A DNA stretch of 64,000 bases from Paenibacillus polysaccharolyticus (lineage in GTDB: Bacteria; Bacillota; Bacilli; Paenibacillales; Paenibacillaceae): contig NZ_FMVM01000006.1 in NCBI RefSeq assembly GCF_900102085.1, positions 197,258 through 261,257 of the forward strand, read 5' to 3'. The notes below the pieces were generated by a model. The model had not been told where the DNA came from. It made no database searches and saw only the letters and a program-made list of their open reading frames with translations. Every line of letters begins with the position of its first letter. The first letter of the stretch is position 1. This document shows positions 9,080-18,423 of this stretch, in pieces. The translations under genes and the position numbers were made by a program.

Positions 9080-10912
9080 ATGAACTTTATTCGTAACCTT
9101 ATCCGAAAAGCAGATCGAAGCATGATGTATGTTATTTTGCTTAGCTGCACCGGGGTTGGCGTTTTTATCTATATGAACCAGTGGTCTTATGTACATCTGA
9201 CTACAACCGATTGGGTCATGGTTTATACCATGCTGGGAGCCGCGCTCATCCTCGACTATTTTACGTTCCAGATTCCCCCGAAGGGTAACCAGCAATCGAT
9301 GGATTCCTCTGTGTATCTGGCCTGCATATTTATGTTTGGCGGGGCATTCAGCCTCTCGGTGTTGTTGCCGATTTCTATCATTTTATTAATTAAAGACCGC
9401 AAGCTTGCCTGGTGGAAACATGTTGTCAATTTCAGTATCTATAGTCTCATGATCACCGGAGCCGCCACTGTGTTCGAATGGACAGGTGGTCAGGTCGGAG
9501 CAATTGATAGTTACAACCTGATTCCATATGTTGCAGCGCTGGCTGCCTATTTTATTATTAATACCATTACGCTAGGATTGTTCTTTCATTTTTCAACCAA
9601 AGATGCATTACAGCAGATGAAACGGGCATTCGTAACCGAATCCCTCCTGGTTTACCTCTGTACACTTATTTTGGCGCTTGTGCTTACCATTTTGGTTGTA
9701 CATAACGGTGTGCTTGGTCTATTTTTATATCTCAGCCTCAGCATCTTGTTATCTCATGCATTCAAGCAACTGTTCATCATGTACCAGTCCATTGAAGAAA
9801 AGGCAAACTCGGATCAGCGTACAGGATTGTTCAACCATAGCTATTTCGAGAGCATGCTGGAAACGGAGCTAAACAAAGCTCGTACGCAAGGAACGCCCCT
9901 CTGTCTGGGATTGCTTGATATTGATGATTTCAAAAAATATAATGATCAGTTCGGTCACCTTCAAGGTGATAGCCTGCTGGCGTTGCTTGGGGATTTTCTC
10001 ATTCGCAAAACCGAAGGCACATCCGTTACCGCTTTTCGATATGGTGGAGAAGAATTCACGTTGCTCATGCCAGGCATGGAACTCGATGAGTCTTACAGAT
10101 TTATGAATAAGTTACGCAAACAGCTGAATGATACCCCTTTTGAAGGGGTAGAGGTATTACCGCATGGCTGTCTCTCTTTCTCTGCCGGAATTGCTGCATA
10201 CCAAGTGGATATGTATAACAAGTCTCAACTGGTGGATCAGGCGGACAAAGCGCTTTACTATGCCAAGAAGCAGGGCAAAAACAACGTACATCGCTATGGT
10301 AGCAATGACGGTATGGAGCACGAGATTGATCTGGTTCAAGACGTCCGCGACATCGAGCAGCAGCTGAACCTGTTTCAATACAAGGATATGGATACGTTCA
10401 AACATTCCAAACGGGTCTATAAATACGCGCTCGATATTAGCGAAGTGCTCAAACTAGACAATGCAGAAAAGCGGCGTTTCGTGCTTGGGGCGCTGATTCA
10501 CGATATTGGCAAGCTGGAGATCCCCTGGTCTATATTGAACAAAAGAGAAAAGCTGACATGTGAGGAATGGGATACCATCAAGGGTCATGTGACTTGGGGC
10601 AAAAAAATGGTGATGACAAATGATCGCTTCGCCGATCTGATTCCGTATATTGAATTGCATCATGAGCGCTATGACGGCCATGGCTATCCTTACGGCCTGA
10701 AGGGTCATGAAATTCCGAAGCTGTGCCGGATGCTGACCGTGATCGATTCCTTTGATGCCATGACCACCGAGCGACCTTATCAGAAAACCAAAAATGTGGA
10801 TGAGGCCATAGAGGAGTTGCGGACATGCTCAGGTACGCAATTTGACCCGGAACTCGCGGAGTTGTTCATTCGGTATATCGAGAAACGAGCGGCTCATCAA
10901 CTATTGCAGTAG
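9080..10912 (+). CDS. membrane GGDEF / HD-GYP protein (c-di-GMP turnover)
   Basis: A 610-residue protein with six to seven membrane segments (residues 1-225), a GGDEF domain (about 245-410) and an HD-GYP domain (about 425-600). The cyclase motif is intact (YGGEEF near 321-326, with LLDIDDFKKYND upstream). The HD-GYP part retains HDIGK (near 474) and HHERYDGHGYP, so both synthesis and hydrolysis of cyclic di-GMP are possible; which one dominates cannot be read from sequence. The membrane part lacks a recognisable ligand-binding domain and may itself be the sensor. The start ATG 9080 has AGGAG 9 nt upstream. It is monocistronic, with a terminator right after. Confidence 0.9.
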   Translation: MNFIRNLIRKADRSMMYVILLSCTGVGVFIYMNQWSYVHLTTTDWVMVYTMLGAALILDYFTFQIPPKGNQQSMDSSVYLACIFMFGGAFSLSVLLPISIILLIKDRKLAWWKHVVNFSIYSLMITGAATVFEWTGGQVGAIDSYNLIPYVAALAAYFIINTITLGLFFHFSTKDALQQMKRAFVTESLLVYLCTLILALVLTILVVHNGVLGLFLYLSLSILLSHAFKQLFIMYQSIEEKANSDQRTGLFNHSYFESMLETELNKARTQGTPLCLGLLDIDDFKKYNDQFGHLQGDSLLALLGDFLIRKTEGTSVTAFRYGGEEFTLLMPGMELDESYRFMNKLRKQLNDTPFEGVEVLPHGCLSFSAGIAAYQVDMYNKSQLVDQADKALYYAKKQGKNNVHRYGSNDGMEHEIDLVQDVRDIEQQLNLFQYKDMDTFKHSKRVYKYALDISEVLKLDNAEKRRFVLGALIHDIGKLEIPWSILNKREKLTCEEWDTIKGHVTWGKKMVMTNDRFADLIPYIELHHERYDGHGYPYGLKGHEIPKLCRMLTVIDSFDAMTTERPYQKTKNVDEAIEELRTCSGTQFDPELAELFIRYIEKRAAHQLLQ

Positions 10913-10936
10913 TCTGATATATGCATAAACGCCAAA

Positions 10937-10971
10937 GCGCTATCCCCATGAGGGATAGCGCCATTTTCATT
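10937..10971 (+). terminator. rho-independent terminator
   Basis: A perfect 10-bp stem, GCGCTATCCC (10937-10946) with GGGATAGCGC (10952-10961), and a T-rich tail end the GGDEF/HD-GYP transcript. Confidence 0.8.
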
Positions 10972-11024
10972 TTTCATCGTGATGTGAAGTGTGATTTGAT
11001 TCATCGAATGCATCAGGGGCCTGT

Positions 11025-11213
11025 TCAGTCTTGTGAAGACTCCTCGTTACTCATCGTATTCAGTTCATGCGAGGTCTGATGTAACTCTTTGATCATCTGT
11101 TGCAAAAACATGTTGTCTTGGCGACTGATCCCGTGCTGATTGTCTTGAACAAGCATCTGGTGAATGTTCTTCTTGAGCAATTCACTGCGACGTTCCAATA
11201 CTTCTTGACTCAT
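11025..11213 (-). CDS. small hypothetical protein, helical
   Basis: A 62-residue, highly charged, probably all-helical protein (MSQEVLERR...). AAGGAG lies 12 nt before the ATG at 11213. I do not recognise the family. It has no Spo0E SQxLDxLI motif, no signal peptide and no membrane span. It is a single gene between convergent and divergent neighbours. The 319-base gap that follows (11214-11532) holds nothing clear. Confidence 0.5.
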   Translation of the reverse strand: MSQEVLERRSELLKKNIHQMLVQDNQHGISRQDNMFLQQMIKELHQTSHELNTMSNEESSQD

Positions 11214-11532
11214 GTTGCTGCGTCACTCCTTAACATGTTTTGTAATGATTTTGCGTTCTATATAAGTATAGAGGACCTTCCCTCATAGCGAAAACGGGCA
11301 GAGCCCTCCTGAGCAGAGCACATCAACCCTCACCTAGCGTGACAGTATTTCAACCCTCTGTGTTCTTAGATATCCTTCTAAATACTCCATGATGCTCCCC
11401 CATTTCCTGTAAACAGCCCGGACTAGGGTCTTGGACAAGGTTGCGTTATAATGATCCCATTACCCTCATTGTGGAAAAGGTACAACCTGCTACAGTATGA
11501 TGTATCCAGCCCTTAAAAGGAGTTATGTATAT

Positions 11533-12363
11533 ATGTCCTATAAACAGATCAAATGGATGATCCTGCTGATTCCCACCATCACCGTGGGACTGTGGGAATA
11601 TATTCGCCATCAGTTTCTGATGCCGTATCTATCGATGGATGCCGGAAACTGGTTGACACCTGTGATTGTTTATCTTGTCAGCGTGACACTGCTAAGCCGT
11701 TTGTTCCTGATGTTAGAAGGGGCCCGAGCTGCCCTCGAACAAGAGCGAGCATCCAAAACGGCGCTTGAGGCGCGTGACCAGCTTGCCCGGGAACTGCATG
11801 ACGGCATTTCACAATCGCTATTCCTGCTCTCGGTAAAGACCGACAAAGCAGGACGCAGTCTTGCAGGCACGAGCCATGAGCAGGATCTGCGCGAGATTCA
11901 AAAAACCGTGCACGAAGTCAATACATATGTAAGGCAAGCCATTGCCCAGTTGCGTTATGTACCTTCACCTGTTGCCGATCCCGAAGCCGTTGCTTTGCAG
12001 GCTCAGGTCGAATCTATCGTGAGTGATACCGTTCCGGAAGCAGATATAGAATGGAATCTGACCGAGGTTTCCTTCTCAGCCAAAGAGCAGGTAGAACTGC
12101 TTGCTTGTATTCGGGAAGCACTGCTTAACGTACGCAAACATGCCCATGCTACCAAAGTGGAAGTTTACACTAAAGGCAATGCCTCTAACTGGTCTGTTCA
12201 TATCCGTGACAATGGTATTGGAATTCAGGGCGACCCGATGCTGTTCAAGGACCGGTACGGTTTACGAATCACAAAAGAACGAGCCGAGCAGATGGGGTGG
12301 ACATTCCAGCTTGATTCAGCATCAGGTAATACACAAATGATCATTGGAAAGGGGCAGACGTGA
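11533..12363 (+). CDS. sensor histidine kinase, NarX/DegS type (HisKA_3)
   Basis: A 276-residue kinase with two N-terminal membrane helices (about residues 8-24 and 42-62), a short coiled-coil linker, a HisKA_3 dimerisation domain with the phosphorylated His in ARELHDGISQSL, and a HATPase_c domain (DNGIGI, then YGLRITKERAEQMG). ATG 11533 has AAGGAG 10 nt upstream; the upstream ATG at 11497 has no SD. The extracellular loop is very short, so it may sense a membrane event, as LiaS-like kinases do. Its stop overlaps the next start (TGATG), and the two are cotranscribed. The target genes are unknown; the copper genes downstream are only a positional hint. Confidence 0.88.
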   Translation: MSYKQIKWMILLIPTITVGLWEYIRHQFLMPYLSMDAGNWLTPVIVYLVSVTLLSRLFLMLEGARAALEQERASKTALEARDQLARELHDGISQSLFLLSVKTDKAGRSLAGTSHEQDLREIQKTVHEVNTYVRQAIAQLRYVPSPVADPEAVALQAQVESIVSDTVPEADIEWNLTEVSFSAKEQVELLACIREALLNVRKHAHATKVEVYTKGNASNWSVHIRDNGIGIQGDPMLFKDRYGLRITKERAEQMGWTFQLDSASGNTQMIIGKGQT

Positions 12364-13019
12364 TGGAACTGGTACGTGTACTGGTTGTTGACGATCACGC
12401 ACATGCGCGTGAGGCGATATGCACCATTTTATCCGAAGATAGCCTGTTCGAAGTCATTGGCACAGCCAAAAATGGGCAGGAAGCGATTGAGTTAACCGAA
12501 CACTGGATGCCTGACCTGATTCTGATGGATGTGCAGATGCCCGATATGGATGGACTCGAAGCAACAAGGCAGATTAAACTGCGTTTCCCATACGTCATGA
12601 TCGTAATGGTCACCGTATCGGATGATGTCACTTACCTCTTTGAAGCATTGAAACAAGGAGCCCAAGGTTATCTACGCAAAAATTTGTCTCCTTCCACTTG
12701 GCTGGAATACCTTCGCGCCATTGTTAGTGACGATGCACCGCTGAGCAAGGAGCTAGCATACCGAATATTGCAGGAGTTCCCCGCTCCTCGCAGTGAGGAT
12801 GTGCAAGAGAATCCGTTAACCGCTCGCGAATTGGAGATTCTGCAATGGGTATCTGCCGGGTACACCAATCGTGAAATTGCCGAGCAGCTCGGCATCTCGG
12901 ATCAGACCGTCAAGAATCATCTGAAGAACATTCTGCAGAAGCTACAGCTGGAGAACCGGGTGCAGCTCACTCGTTACGCATTAGAGAGCGGGCTTGCCGG
13001 CCGCAAGCCTCGTAAATAA
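12363..13019 (+). CDS. response regulator, NarL/LuxR family
   Basis: A 218-residue regulator with a receiver domain (phosphoacceptor Asp near residue 56 in LILMDVQMPDMDG, acidic pair DDH near the start) and a C-terminal LuxR helix-turn-helix (LTARELEILQWVSAGYTNRE, then VKNHLKNI). It is the partner of the kinase encoded directly upstream, with a 1-nt overlap. A GTG three bases earlier is an alternative start. The following 253 bases up to the ycnJ-like gene hold no further gene and no obvious terminator. Confidence 0.9.
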   Translation: MELVRVLVVDDHAHAREAICTILSEDSLFEVIGTAKNGQEAIELTEHWMPDLILMDVQMPDMDGLEATRQIKLRFPYVMIVMVTVSDDVTYLFEALKQGAQGYLRKNLSPSTWLEYLRAIVSDDAPLSKELAYRILQEFPAPRSEDVQENPLTARELEILQWVSAGYTNREIAEQLGISDQTVKNHLKNILQKLQLENRVQLTRYALESGLAGRKPRK

Positions 13020-13272
13020 AGTATGTTTCAGAGCGAATAGAACAGGGAATTCTACCACAAAACGATTCACTTCTGATATGCGTTATGTAATAGCACCACT
13101 TATAAATGTGCATCATTTCAAGCATTTGTCACAAATATGCAGTAATCCATGATTTTTTATAGCCCTATGTAGTCATACGCCTTCATTTTGGACAAAGTTA
13201 TAATGGTATAGATTATGTGTGAACGACGAATTATGGATAATTGTAAATCTATAACCCAAGGGTGATGATTTT

Positions 13273-14988
13273 TTGAGAGTAAGAAGCTTAACCCTGCATT
13301 GGAGCAAACGTCACTGGGCACTGCTCACCAGTCTGTTACTGGTGTTCTGTCTGGTGATGCCGCAATGGGCATCTGCTCATGCTTATATCGTGAAGGCGTC
13401 TCCTGAAGAAAATGAACTGCTCGTTACTGCCCCGCAGCGGCTGACGTTGGAGTTCAATGAATCATTGCAGACGGCCTTTTATGATATTAAAATTACCGGA
13501 CCTGACGGCAACCAGGCAGGCGACGGTAACGTACAGATTGACTCAGAACGCCCGCACATTATGGAAACGGGTCTGAAGCCTGGCCTTGCTGACGGGACAT
13601 ATCTCGTCAACTGGAAGGCCGTATCCGCCGATGGTCATCCAATCTCTGGAGCGTATGTGTTTCATATCGGCGAGCCTACCGGGGCACCTGCCGGATTGAA
13701 GGATCTGGCATCCGGTTCGGGTGCCACCGGTGGCCCATTGAAATGGATCGTGTCATTCACGGACTGGATTCAATATCTCGGTCTGTCCGTCATTCTCGGT
13801 ACTCTAGCCTTCCTGCTACTTCGAATTGCACCAGCTTCCCTGCTACGGGAACCAATGGAGGCACCGGGTAGCTACAAATTGTTCTGGATCAGCTATGCTG
13901 CTTCTTCTTTTGCTGCACTAATAAGCCTTCCGCTGAACACTCTCTATGAGTCAGGTGTTAATATCGGCGAATTCAGTTGGGCTTTATTAGGAAGTGCGCT
14001 CAAACTGACCTCCTTCGGTCAGATCTGGATGTTACAGATGCTGATTGCCATGTTGCTTGCAGTCACACTACTGTCCGGTTATGATCTGGATCGATCCCTG
14101 CGCGTGCGAATCTGGTCCTCATACGGATCATTGGTGCTGGTTCTAGGCTGGCTGCTTACCCATGCTATGACGGGGCATCCTGCTGCCGCAGAGCAACGTG
14201 TGCTTGCTGTAGCCATGGACTTTGTACATCTTGCCGCTGCTGCATTCTGGATCGGGGCTCTCACCGCTATGGCAGTGTGTCTGCCAGCACTCACCAATCG
14301 ATTGCCTGCAAAACTGCGAGGTGAAGTCTACTGGGCAGCGATAAGGAGATTTACCGTTTGGGGTATCGGTGCTGTAGCCGTTCTGGTCGCTACGGGTATC
14401 TATGGCAGTCTGGTCATCCTGCCCGCACCGCTACTGAACTCTTTATTCACAACAGCATATGGCCTGGTTCTGATCGGTAAAATTCTGCTACTTATCGTGA
14501 TGATCGGTTTCGCGCTGATTCATGCCAAACGAGCAAGAGCCGCTACAGGTAAGCAGTTGTCTGGCAGTCTAAAGGCTGAGCTGGTTACAGGTGCCATCAT
14601 TCTTGCGCTCGCGGCTGTACTGACACATCTGTCTCCAGGTCAGCCAGCACCCGTCGGTCCTTATAAAGGCACACAAACGACAGATGATGGCTCCGTGATA
14701 ACACTTCAGGTAAGCCCAAACGTAGTGGGAGAAAATCAGTTCGAAGTCAGCATAAAGCGAGCGGATGGCAGTATCGTCAAAGATCTCGAACAGGTGACGT
14801 TGTCTCTGATCCATCTGGATATGGATATGGGCATCTATGAGATCACCATTCCGAAGAACGATACGGGCGTATACAAGGCTGAGGACTACATCTCTATGCC
14901 GGGCAAGTGGAGTATCCAAGTCCACGCGTTAACTCGGTCACTTGATGCCCTCGATGCCGAGTTCAAGATTGAGGCAGCAAAGCCGTAG
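13273..14988 (+). CDS. ycnJ: YcnJ-like copper import protein (CopC-CopD-YtkA fusion)
   Basis: A 571-residue protein in three parts. A signal peptide ends ASA and leaves His36 as the mature N-terminus of a CopC domain (about 36-135), the position used for Cu(II) binding in CopC. A CopD-type membrane domain of about eight helices (160-450) follows. A C-terminal extracytoplasmic YtkA-like beta domain (460-571) comes last. The same order occurs in Bacillus subtilis YcnJ, a copper acquisition protein. The start is TTG 13273 with AAGGGTGATG upstream. It is followed 74 bp later by ycnI; the ycnK repressor gene present in B. subtilis is not next to it here. Confidence 0.88.
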   Translation: MRVRSLTLHWSKRHWALLTSLLLVFCLVMPQWASAHAYIVKASPEENELLVTAPQRLTLEFNESLQTAFYDIKITGPDGNQAGDGNVQIDSERPHIMETGLKPGLADGTYLVNWKAVSADGHPISGAYVFHIGEPTGAPAGLKDLASGSGATGGPLKWIVSFTDWIQYLGLSVILGTLAFLLLRIAPASLLREPMEAPGSYKLFWISYAASSFAALISLPLNTLYESGVNIGEFSWALLGSALKLTSFGQIWMLQMLIAMLLAVTLLSGYDLDRSLRVRIWSSYGSLVLVLGWLLTHAMTGHPAAAEQRVLAVAMDFVHLAAAAFWIGALTAMAVCLPALTNRLPAKLRGEVYWAAIRRFTVWGIGAVAVLVATGIYGSLVILPAPLLNSLFTTAYGLVLIGKILLLIVMIGFALIHAKRARAATGKQLSGSLKAELVTGAIILALAAVLTHLSPGQPAPVGPYKGTQTTDDGSVITLQVSPNVVGENQFEVSIKRADGSIVKDLEQVTLSLIHLDMDMGIYEITIPKNDTGVYKAEDYISMPGKWSIQVHALTRSLDALDAEFKIEAAKP

Positions 14989-15062
14989 TAAACAACGAAA
15001 CCATTTTTAAAAGAGTGAAGTATATCTAAAACATTTGCATAAGAATGAGAGGGGTTCTGATT

Positions 15063-15845
15063 TTGAAAAAGACATCATGGGTATCCAAATTAACATCTGC
15101 TATGGCAACAGGTGCAGCAGCATTCCTGCTATTCTCCGGTTTGGCCAGCGCTCACGTCACGGTAAATCCGTCCGTCGCACAAACGAGTGCATGGCAGACA
15201 TATACGATTAAAATACCGTCTGAGAAAGAGTTGCCAACAACCAAAATCACACTCAAAATTCCAGAGGGTGTTGCATTTAAGCAATATCAGCCACTGTCTG
15301 GATGGAAGATCACAACTGAGAAAAATGATTCTAAAGAAGTAACCTCGATCACTTGGGAGATTGATGGAGATAACCAAGGGATTCTGGCTGGACAGTTCCA
15401 ACAGTTTAACTTTGTTGCACAGAACCCAAAGACAGAAACAGAAGTGGCATGGGATGCCTTCCAATATTACAGTGATGGCAGCATTGTAGAGTGGACAGGC
15501 CAGCCGGGGGCAAACTCTCCTCACAGCATCACAACCATCAGCGAAGATCCGGCAGCTGCCGGTAATGCCGCAACAGGCGGATCAAGTAATGGGCATGACA
15601 GTGCAGGCACTGCTGGCACCGCGACAGGTGACAAAGCTTCTGACACTGCGACTGATGGCAAAAAGGGAAATGATGACACTACTCTCGGCGATGCTCTCTC
15701 CGATACGGTAACAGGTCAACCGAATAACACGGATTCCGATGCAGGTACGTTGAAGCTACAACAAGCAACGTTAATCGTATCGATCCTGGCTCTGATCATG
15801 TCCTTCCTGGGCATTGCACTGGCCACTCGCCGCAAAAAACGTTAA
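15063..15845 (+). CDS. ycnI: YcnI-like copper-binding protein (DUF1775)
   Basis: A 260-residue exported, membrane-anchored protein. The signal peptide ends ASA, so His31 becomes the mature N-terminus. In YcnI this histidine, with a conserved acidic residue and a tryptophan, binds Cu(II) in a monohistidine brace, and the WTGQPG segment supplies a matching Trp. The domain spans about 31-160. A Gly/Ser/Thr/Asp-rich linker, one membrane helix and a TRRKKR tail follow. I choose TTG 15063 (GAGAGGGG 7 nt upstream) over ATG 15045. It probably delivers copper to or from YcnJ. Confidence 0.88.
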   Translation: MKKTSWVSKLTSAMATGAAAFLLFSGLASAHVTVNPSVAQTSAWQTYTIKIPSEKELPTTKITLKIPEGVAFKQYQPLSGWKITTEKNDSKEVTSITWEIDGDNQGILAGQFQQFNFVAQNPKTETEVAWDAFQYYSDGSIVEWTGQPGANSPHSITTISEDPAAAGNAATGGSSNGHDSAGTAGTATGDKASDTATDGKKGNDDTTLGDALSDTVTGQPNNTDSDAGTLKLQQATLIVSILALIMSFLGIALATRRKKR

Positions 15846-15897
15846 TCTGCAGTTCTCTTACCCGGGGTCACCCGAGGAGATCATTGTAAAAAGATGC

Positions 15898-15953
15898 AAA
15901 AAGGAGTTTGCAGCGAACGGGATAACCCCGTTCATGCTGCAAACTCCTTTTTT
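15898..15953 (+). terminator. strong rho-independent terminator
   Basis: AAAAAGGAGTTTGCAGC (15898-15914) pairs with GCTGCAAACTCC plus six T (15936-15953). The inner bases GAACGGG and CCCGTTC extend the stem. It is likely bidirectional and separates ycnJI from the convergent lipase locus. Confidence 0.85.
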
Positions 15954-16032
15954 AGTTAATCTATGTCCAAAATCGAGATGACTTGCCGTGCACGATACAT
16001 GCGCCATCCGCAATATGGCACACCGTTGCATA

Positions 16033-16305
16033 TTAACGTTGCTGATCCGTTTGAATCATAAATTCAATATACTGGATCAGACTTTTCTTCTGCATCTCGA
16101 TGGATTGGATACGCTTGGCGAGACCTGCGAAAAATTCTTCAATCTGCTGCCTCGTATGATCCGCAGATTGTCCTTTCCAATCGTTCAGACGGCTGTACAG
16201 CGCCCTTGCCTCCTGCTCATCCGCTTGCATGCGAACCAGTAGCTGTGACAGCTCTTTTTCCGCAATCCGCAGGTCATTCAATTCCACCAGCAATTGTCCG
16301 CTCAT
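16033..16305 (-). CDS. WXG100-like small helical protein
   Basis: A 90-residue two-helix protein with the WXG turn at residues 43-45 (NDWKGQSAD), which marks type VII secretion (ESX) substrates and partners. It is the last gene of a three-gene locus, downstream of a lipase whose C-terminus is itself WXG100-like. In Staphylococcus aureus the lipase toxin TslA is exported with small helical partners (TlaA/TlaB), and this protein is a good candidate for the same job. No EssC-type secretion machinery is in the window. Confidence 0.7.
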   Translation of the reverse strand: MSGQLLVELNDLRIAEKELSQLLVRMQADEQEARALYSRLNDWKGQSADHTRQQIEEFFAGLAKRIQSIEMQKKSLIQYIEFMIQTDQQR

Positions 16306-16380
16306 CCGTGGTTCCCTCCCCCTCAGTGCACGTTCTCACCTTGAATACTCAATGCTATCTCTCCAGCCTGCCATTTATAA

Positions 16381-17718
16381 CTAGTTAAAATGTACCGGAC
16401 TCTCATCCGCTTGCCGGAAAGCCTCCGCCTTTTCCTCAATAAAGTTCAGGAATTGGCTCGTATGCTTCATATGCCATGTGCTCAGCTCCTGGATAGACGC
16501 ATCCAAGTGAGTCACAATGGGCTCCAGTCTGCGGCTACGGCTTGTATGTAAATACTGAGCCATACGTGTCCGCACCTGATTCAACTCGGCATTGCACTGC
16601 TGGGCATTTTGTTTCCAGCGGGAAGCCACACTTTTCAGTTCTTCCGGGGTAACCTGGATTAGACCAGATCCCAGCGCCGCAGCCGCTCCTCTGCCGGCAC
16701 CGCCTCTCAGCCCCATCGGACCTACCGCTTTGCTCAGCGGTCCCAGATTCTCCATAAGTCGTGGCGAATAACGAACCCGCTCACCCGTGATCGGATCATA
16801 CAACTCGTTGGAAATGTAACCATTTTTGAAGTTATACTGATCGAGGCTGTGATAGTTTTCTCCGCCAAATGTATTCTTGATTTTATCAATCAGACTTACA
16901 CCATTATTGGCATCTGCGTAATTCGAATCAATATAATACGTAGAACCTACATGACGATCATATCCGCCTAACGTTCCGCTAGCGACCAGATCGCCCGGAC
17001 TCGCATAGTTCGTTACTTGCCCATCCAACTCACCGGCCTCAACCCGCCGACGCATCTCAGGAGTCAAGTTGCCCATCACTGAAGGTGCACTGAATGTAAC
17101 CGCAGGAAGACCTGTATAAGCGGAAGCATACTGCGCATCCCCACCTCCAAGAGAATGTCCTGTCAGAGAGAAATTCAGATCGCCATACTTTTCTTTCATA
17201 TGGTTCGCATAATCTTCCGACTGATACATCTGGTTAGCCCAGCCCGTAGGCGAATAGGTCTTTTCGATATCCTTTACGCGATCGCCCGTCCAGTTTTGTA
17301 CATCTCTTACCCTGTCGCCAGCCCAGTTCTCTACTTTGGAAATACCTGTGGAATCTTTGATATTCTGAACGCCTCTATCGAGCCAATCCGGTGTCAGGTT
17401 GTCTACAAATTGTGCCGTGTCTTGTTGCCCTTTGCGGATCAATTCTCCGCCCCCGATGCGTGCATCCATCACGAAATCAGGCACCGAGCGGTCCAGAGAG
17501 GCACTCCCCTCGGTTCCCCGATAGGCAATGACTGCCTCCTTGGTCTCCGGATTATAAAACGTTACGGCATCGAAGCCGGAAAATTTATTACTCTCTGTGC
17601 CCTCCAGTACTTGCCAGCCGGGAAGCTCCGTCAGACGGTCACCTGCCTTTTGATCCTGATAGGCTAACTCCGATAAGGTTTTGTACGTTTCATCATCAAT
17701 GTTCCTGCCGTTACTCAA
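16381..17718 (-). CDS. lipase-like protein with C-terminal WXG100-like domain (TslA-like)
   Basis: A 445-residue protein without signal peptide. Residues 1-310 form a class 3 lipase/Mbeg1-like alpha/beta hydrolase with nucleophile Ser189 in GHSLG. SPGDLV and NYHSLDQY are plausible homes of the catalytic Asp and His. A short duplication, NW(A/T)GDRV(R/K)D, occurs at about 131-149. Residues 350-445 are helical, beginning IQVTPEELKSVASRW, as WXG100/LXG proteins do, but without a WXG turn. A lipase in front of a type VII targeting domain is the reverse arrangement known from S. aureus TslA. Upstream lies a lipoprotein (possible immunity), downstream a WXG protein (possible chaperone). The substrate is not known. 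Confidence 0.75.
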   Translation of the reverse strand: MSNGRNIDDETYKTLSELAYQDQKAGDRLTELPGWQVLEGTESNKFSGFDAVTFYNPETKEAVIAYRGTEGSASLDRSVPDFVMDARIGGGELIRKGQQDTAQFVDNLTPDWLDRGVQNIKDSTGISKVENWAGDRVRDVQNWTGDRVKDIEKTYSPTGWANQMYQSEDYANHMKEKYGDLNFSLTGHSLGGGDAQYASAYTGLPAVTFSAPSVMGNLTPEMRRRVEAGELDGQVTNYASPGDLVASGTLGGYDRHVGSTYYIDSNYADANNGVSLIDKIKNTFGGENYHSLDQYNFKNGYISNELYDPITGERVRYSPRLMENLGPLSKAVGPMGLRGGAGRGAAAALGSGLIQVTPEELKSVASRWKQNAQQCNAELNQVRTRMAQYLHTSRSRRLEPIVTHLDASIQELSTWHMKHTSQFLNFIEEKAEAFRQADESPVHFN

Positions 17719-17735
17719 TCACTGCACCTCCCCTT

Positions 17736-18077
17736 TTATTTGGCGTATGGATCATATCCTTTAGCTTTAATGGCTTCCTCGAGCTCGGGACTAATCACGA
17801 GATTTTTGGTGATTTTTTTCTTGTAATCGTACGATATGCCAAAGGTCTGATCGTCATGATCCTTCACATGCCCCTTCAGTCCGATCTGCGACATCGCCAT
17901 CTCTGGCAGCAGTTCCTTGCTCGTAACGACCACATCCAGTTCAAACTTTTCTTTGAAGTGCTGCACCACAACCTTCTCAGCTTCCTGGTACAACGCCTGT
18001 TTCTCACTCTCTGTCATCTTCTGACACCCTCCCAGCAATATAGTGAACACCATCATCAGTGCGAATAAACTTCTCAT
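17736..18077 (-). CDS. small lipoprotein, possible immunity protein of the lipase locus
   Basis: A lipoprotein of about 113 residues with lipobox LLGGC after a short signal peptide and a mature alpha/beta domain of about 95 residues ending GYDPYAK. It looks like the cystatin-like lipoproteins that accompany type VII toxins, but I cannot name the family surely. It is the first gene of the lipase locus, 17 bp before the lipase start, which fits an immunity role like TilA in S. aureus. The start is uncertain. ATG 18077 has AAAAGGG touching it. A clean AAAAGGGGG lies 7 nt before an in-frame ATT at 18095, which would add six residues with a better basic n-region. Confidence 0.65.
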   Translation of the reverse strand: MRSLFALMMVFTILLGGCQKMTESEKQALYQEAEKVVVQHFKEKFELDVVVTSKELLPEMAMSQIGLKGHVKDHDDQTFGISYDYKKKITKNLVISPELEEAIKAKGYDPYAK

Positions 18078-18302
18078 CCCTTTTGTGCGCGGAATAGCAA
18101 TTCCCCCTTTTGGCTCAAACCTGTGTAAGTAAAGAGCGCCCCCTTCACCTGTTACATGCATCATAGTACAAAATCAACATAAGACACATCCGCTCACAGG
18201 AGCGTTTTCCTGAAACTTTTCTCCTAGTTGATTCATGCCTATATTTGGGTGTATATTACCCGCTTCTAAGACTGCTGTACCATTTAGGCCCTAACTTTTT
18301 CC

Positions 18303-18354
18303 ATATAAAAATAAAAAACTTTCTTCCGAACACCGGCTGGTGTCAAAAAGAAAG
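18303..18354 (-). terminator. terminator of the lanA-lanM-lanT transcript
   Basis: CTTTCTT (18319-18325) pairs with AAGAAAG (18348-18354), and inside this ACACC pairs with GGTGT. Read on the minus strand the hairpin is followed by TTTTTTATTTTTAT. It lies 70 bp after the lanT stop. Confidence 0.8.
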
Positions 18355-18423
18355 CTTGATTATAAATGACACACCTCTTATCCAGGCCCAGCGAAGCAGA
18401 GACACCCTCATAAATAACATGCT

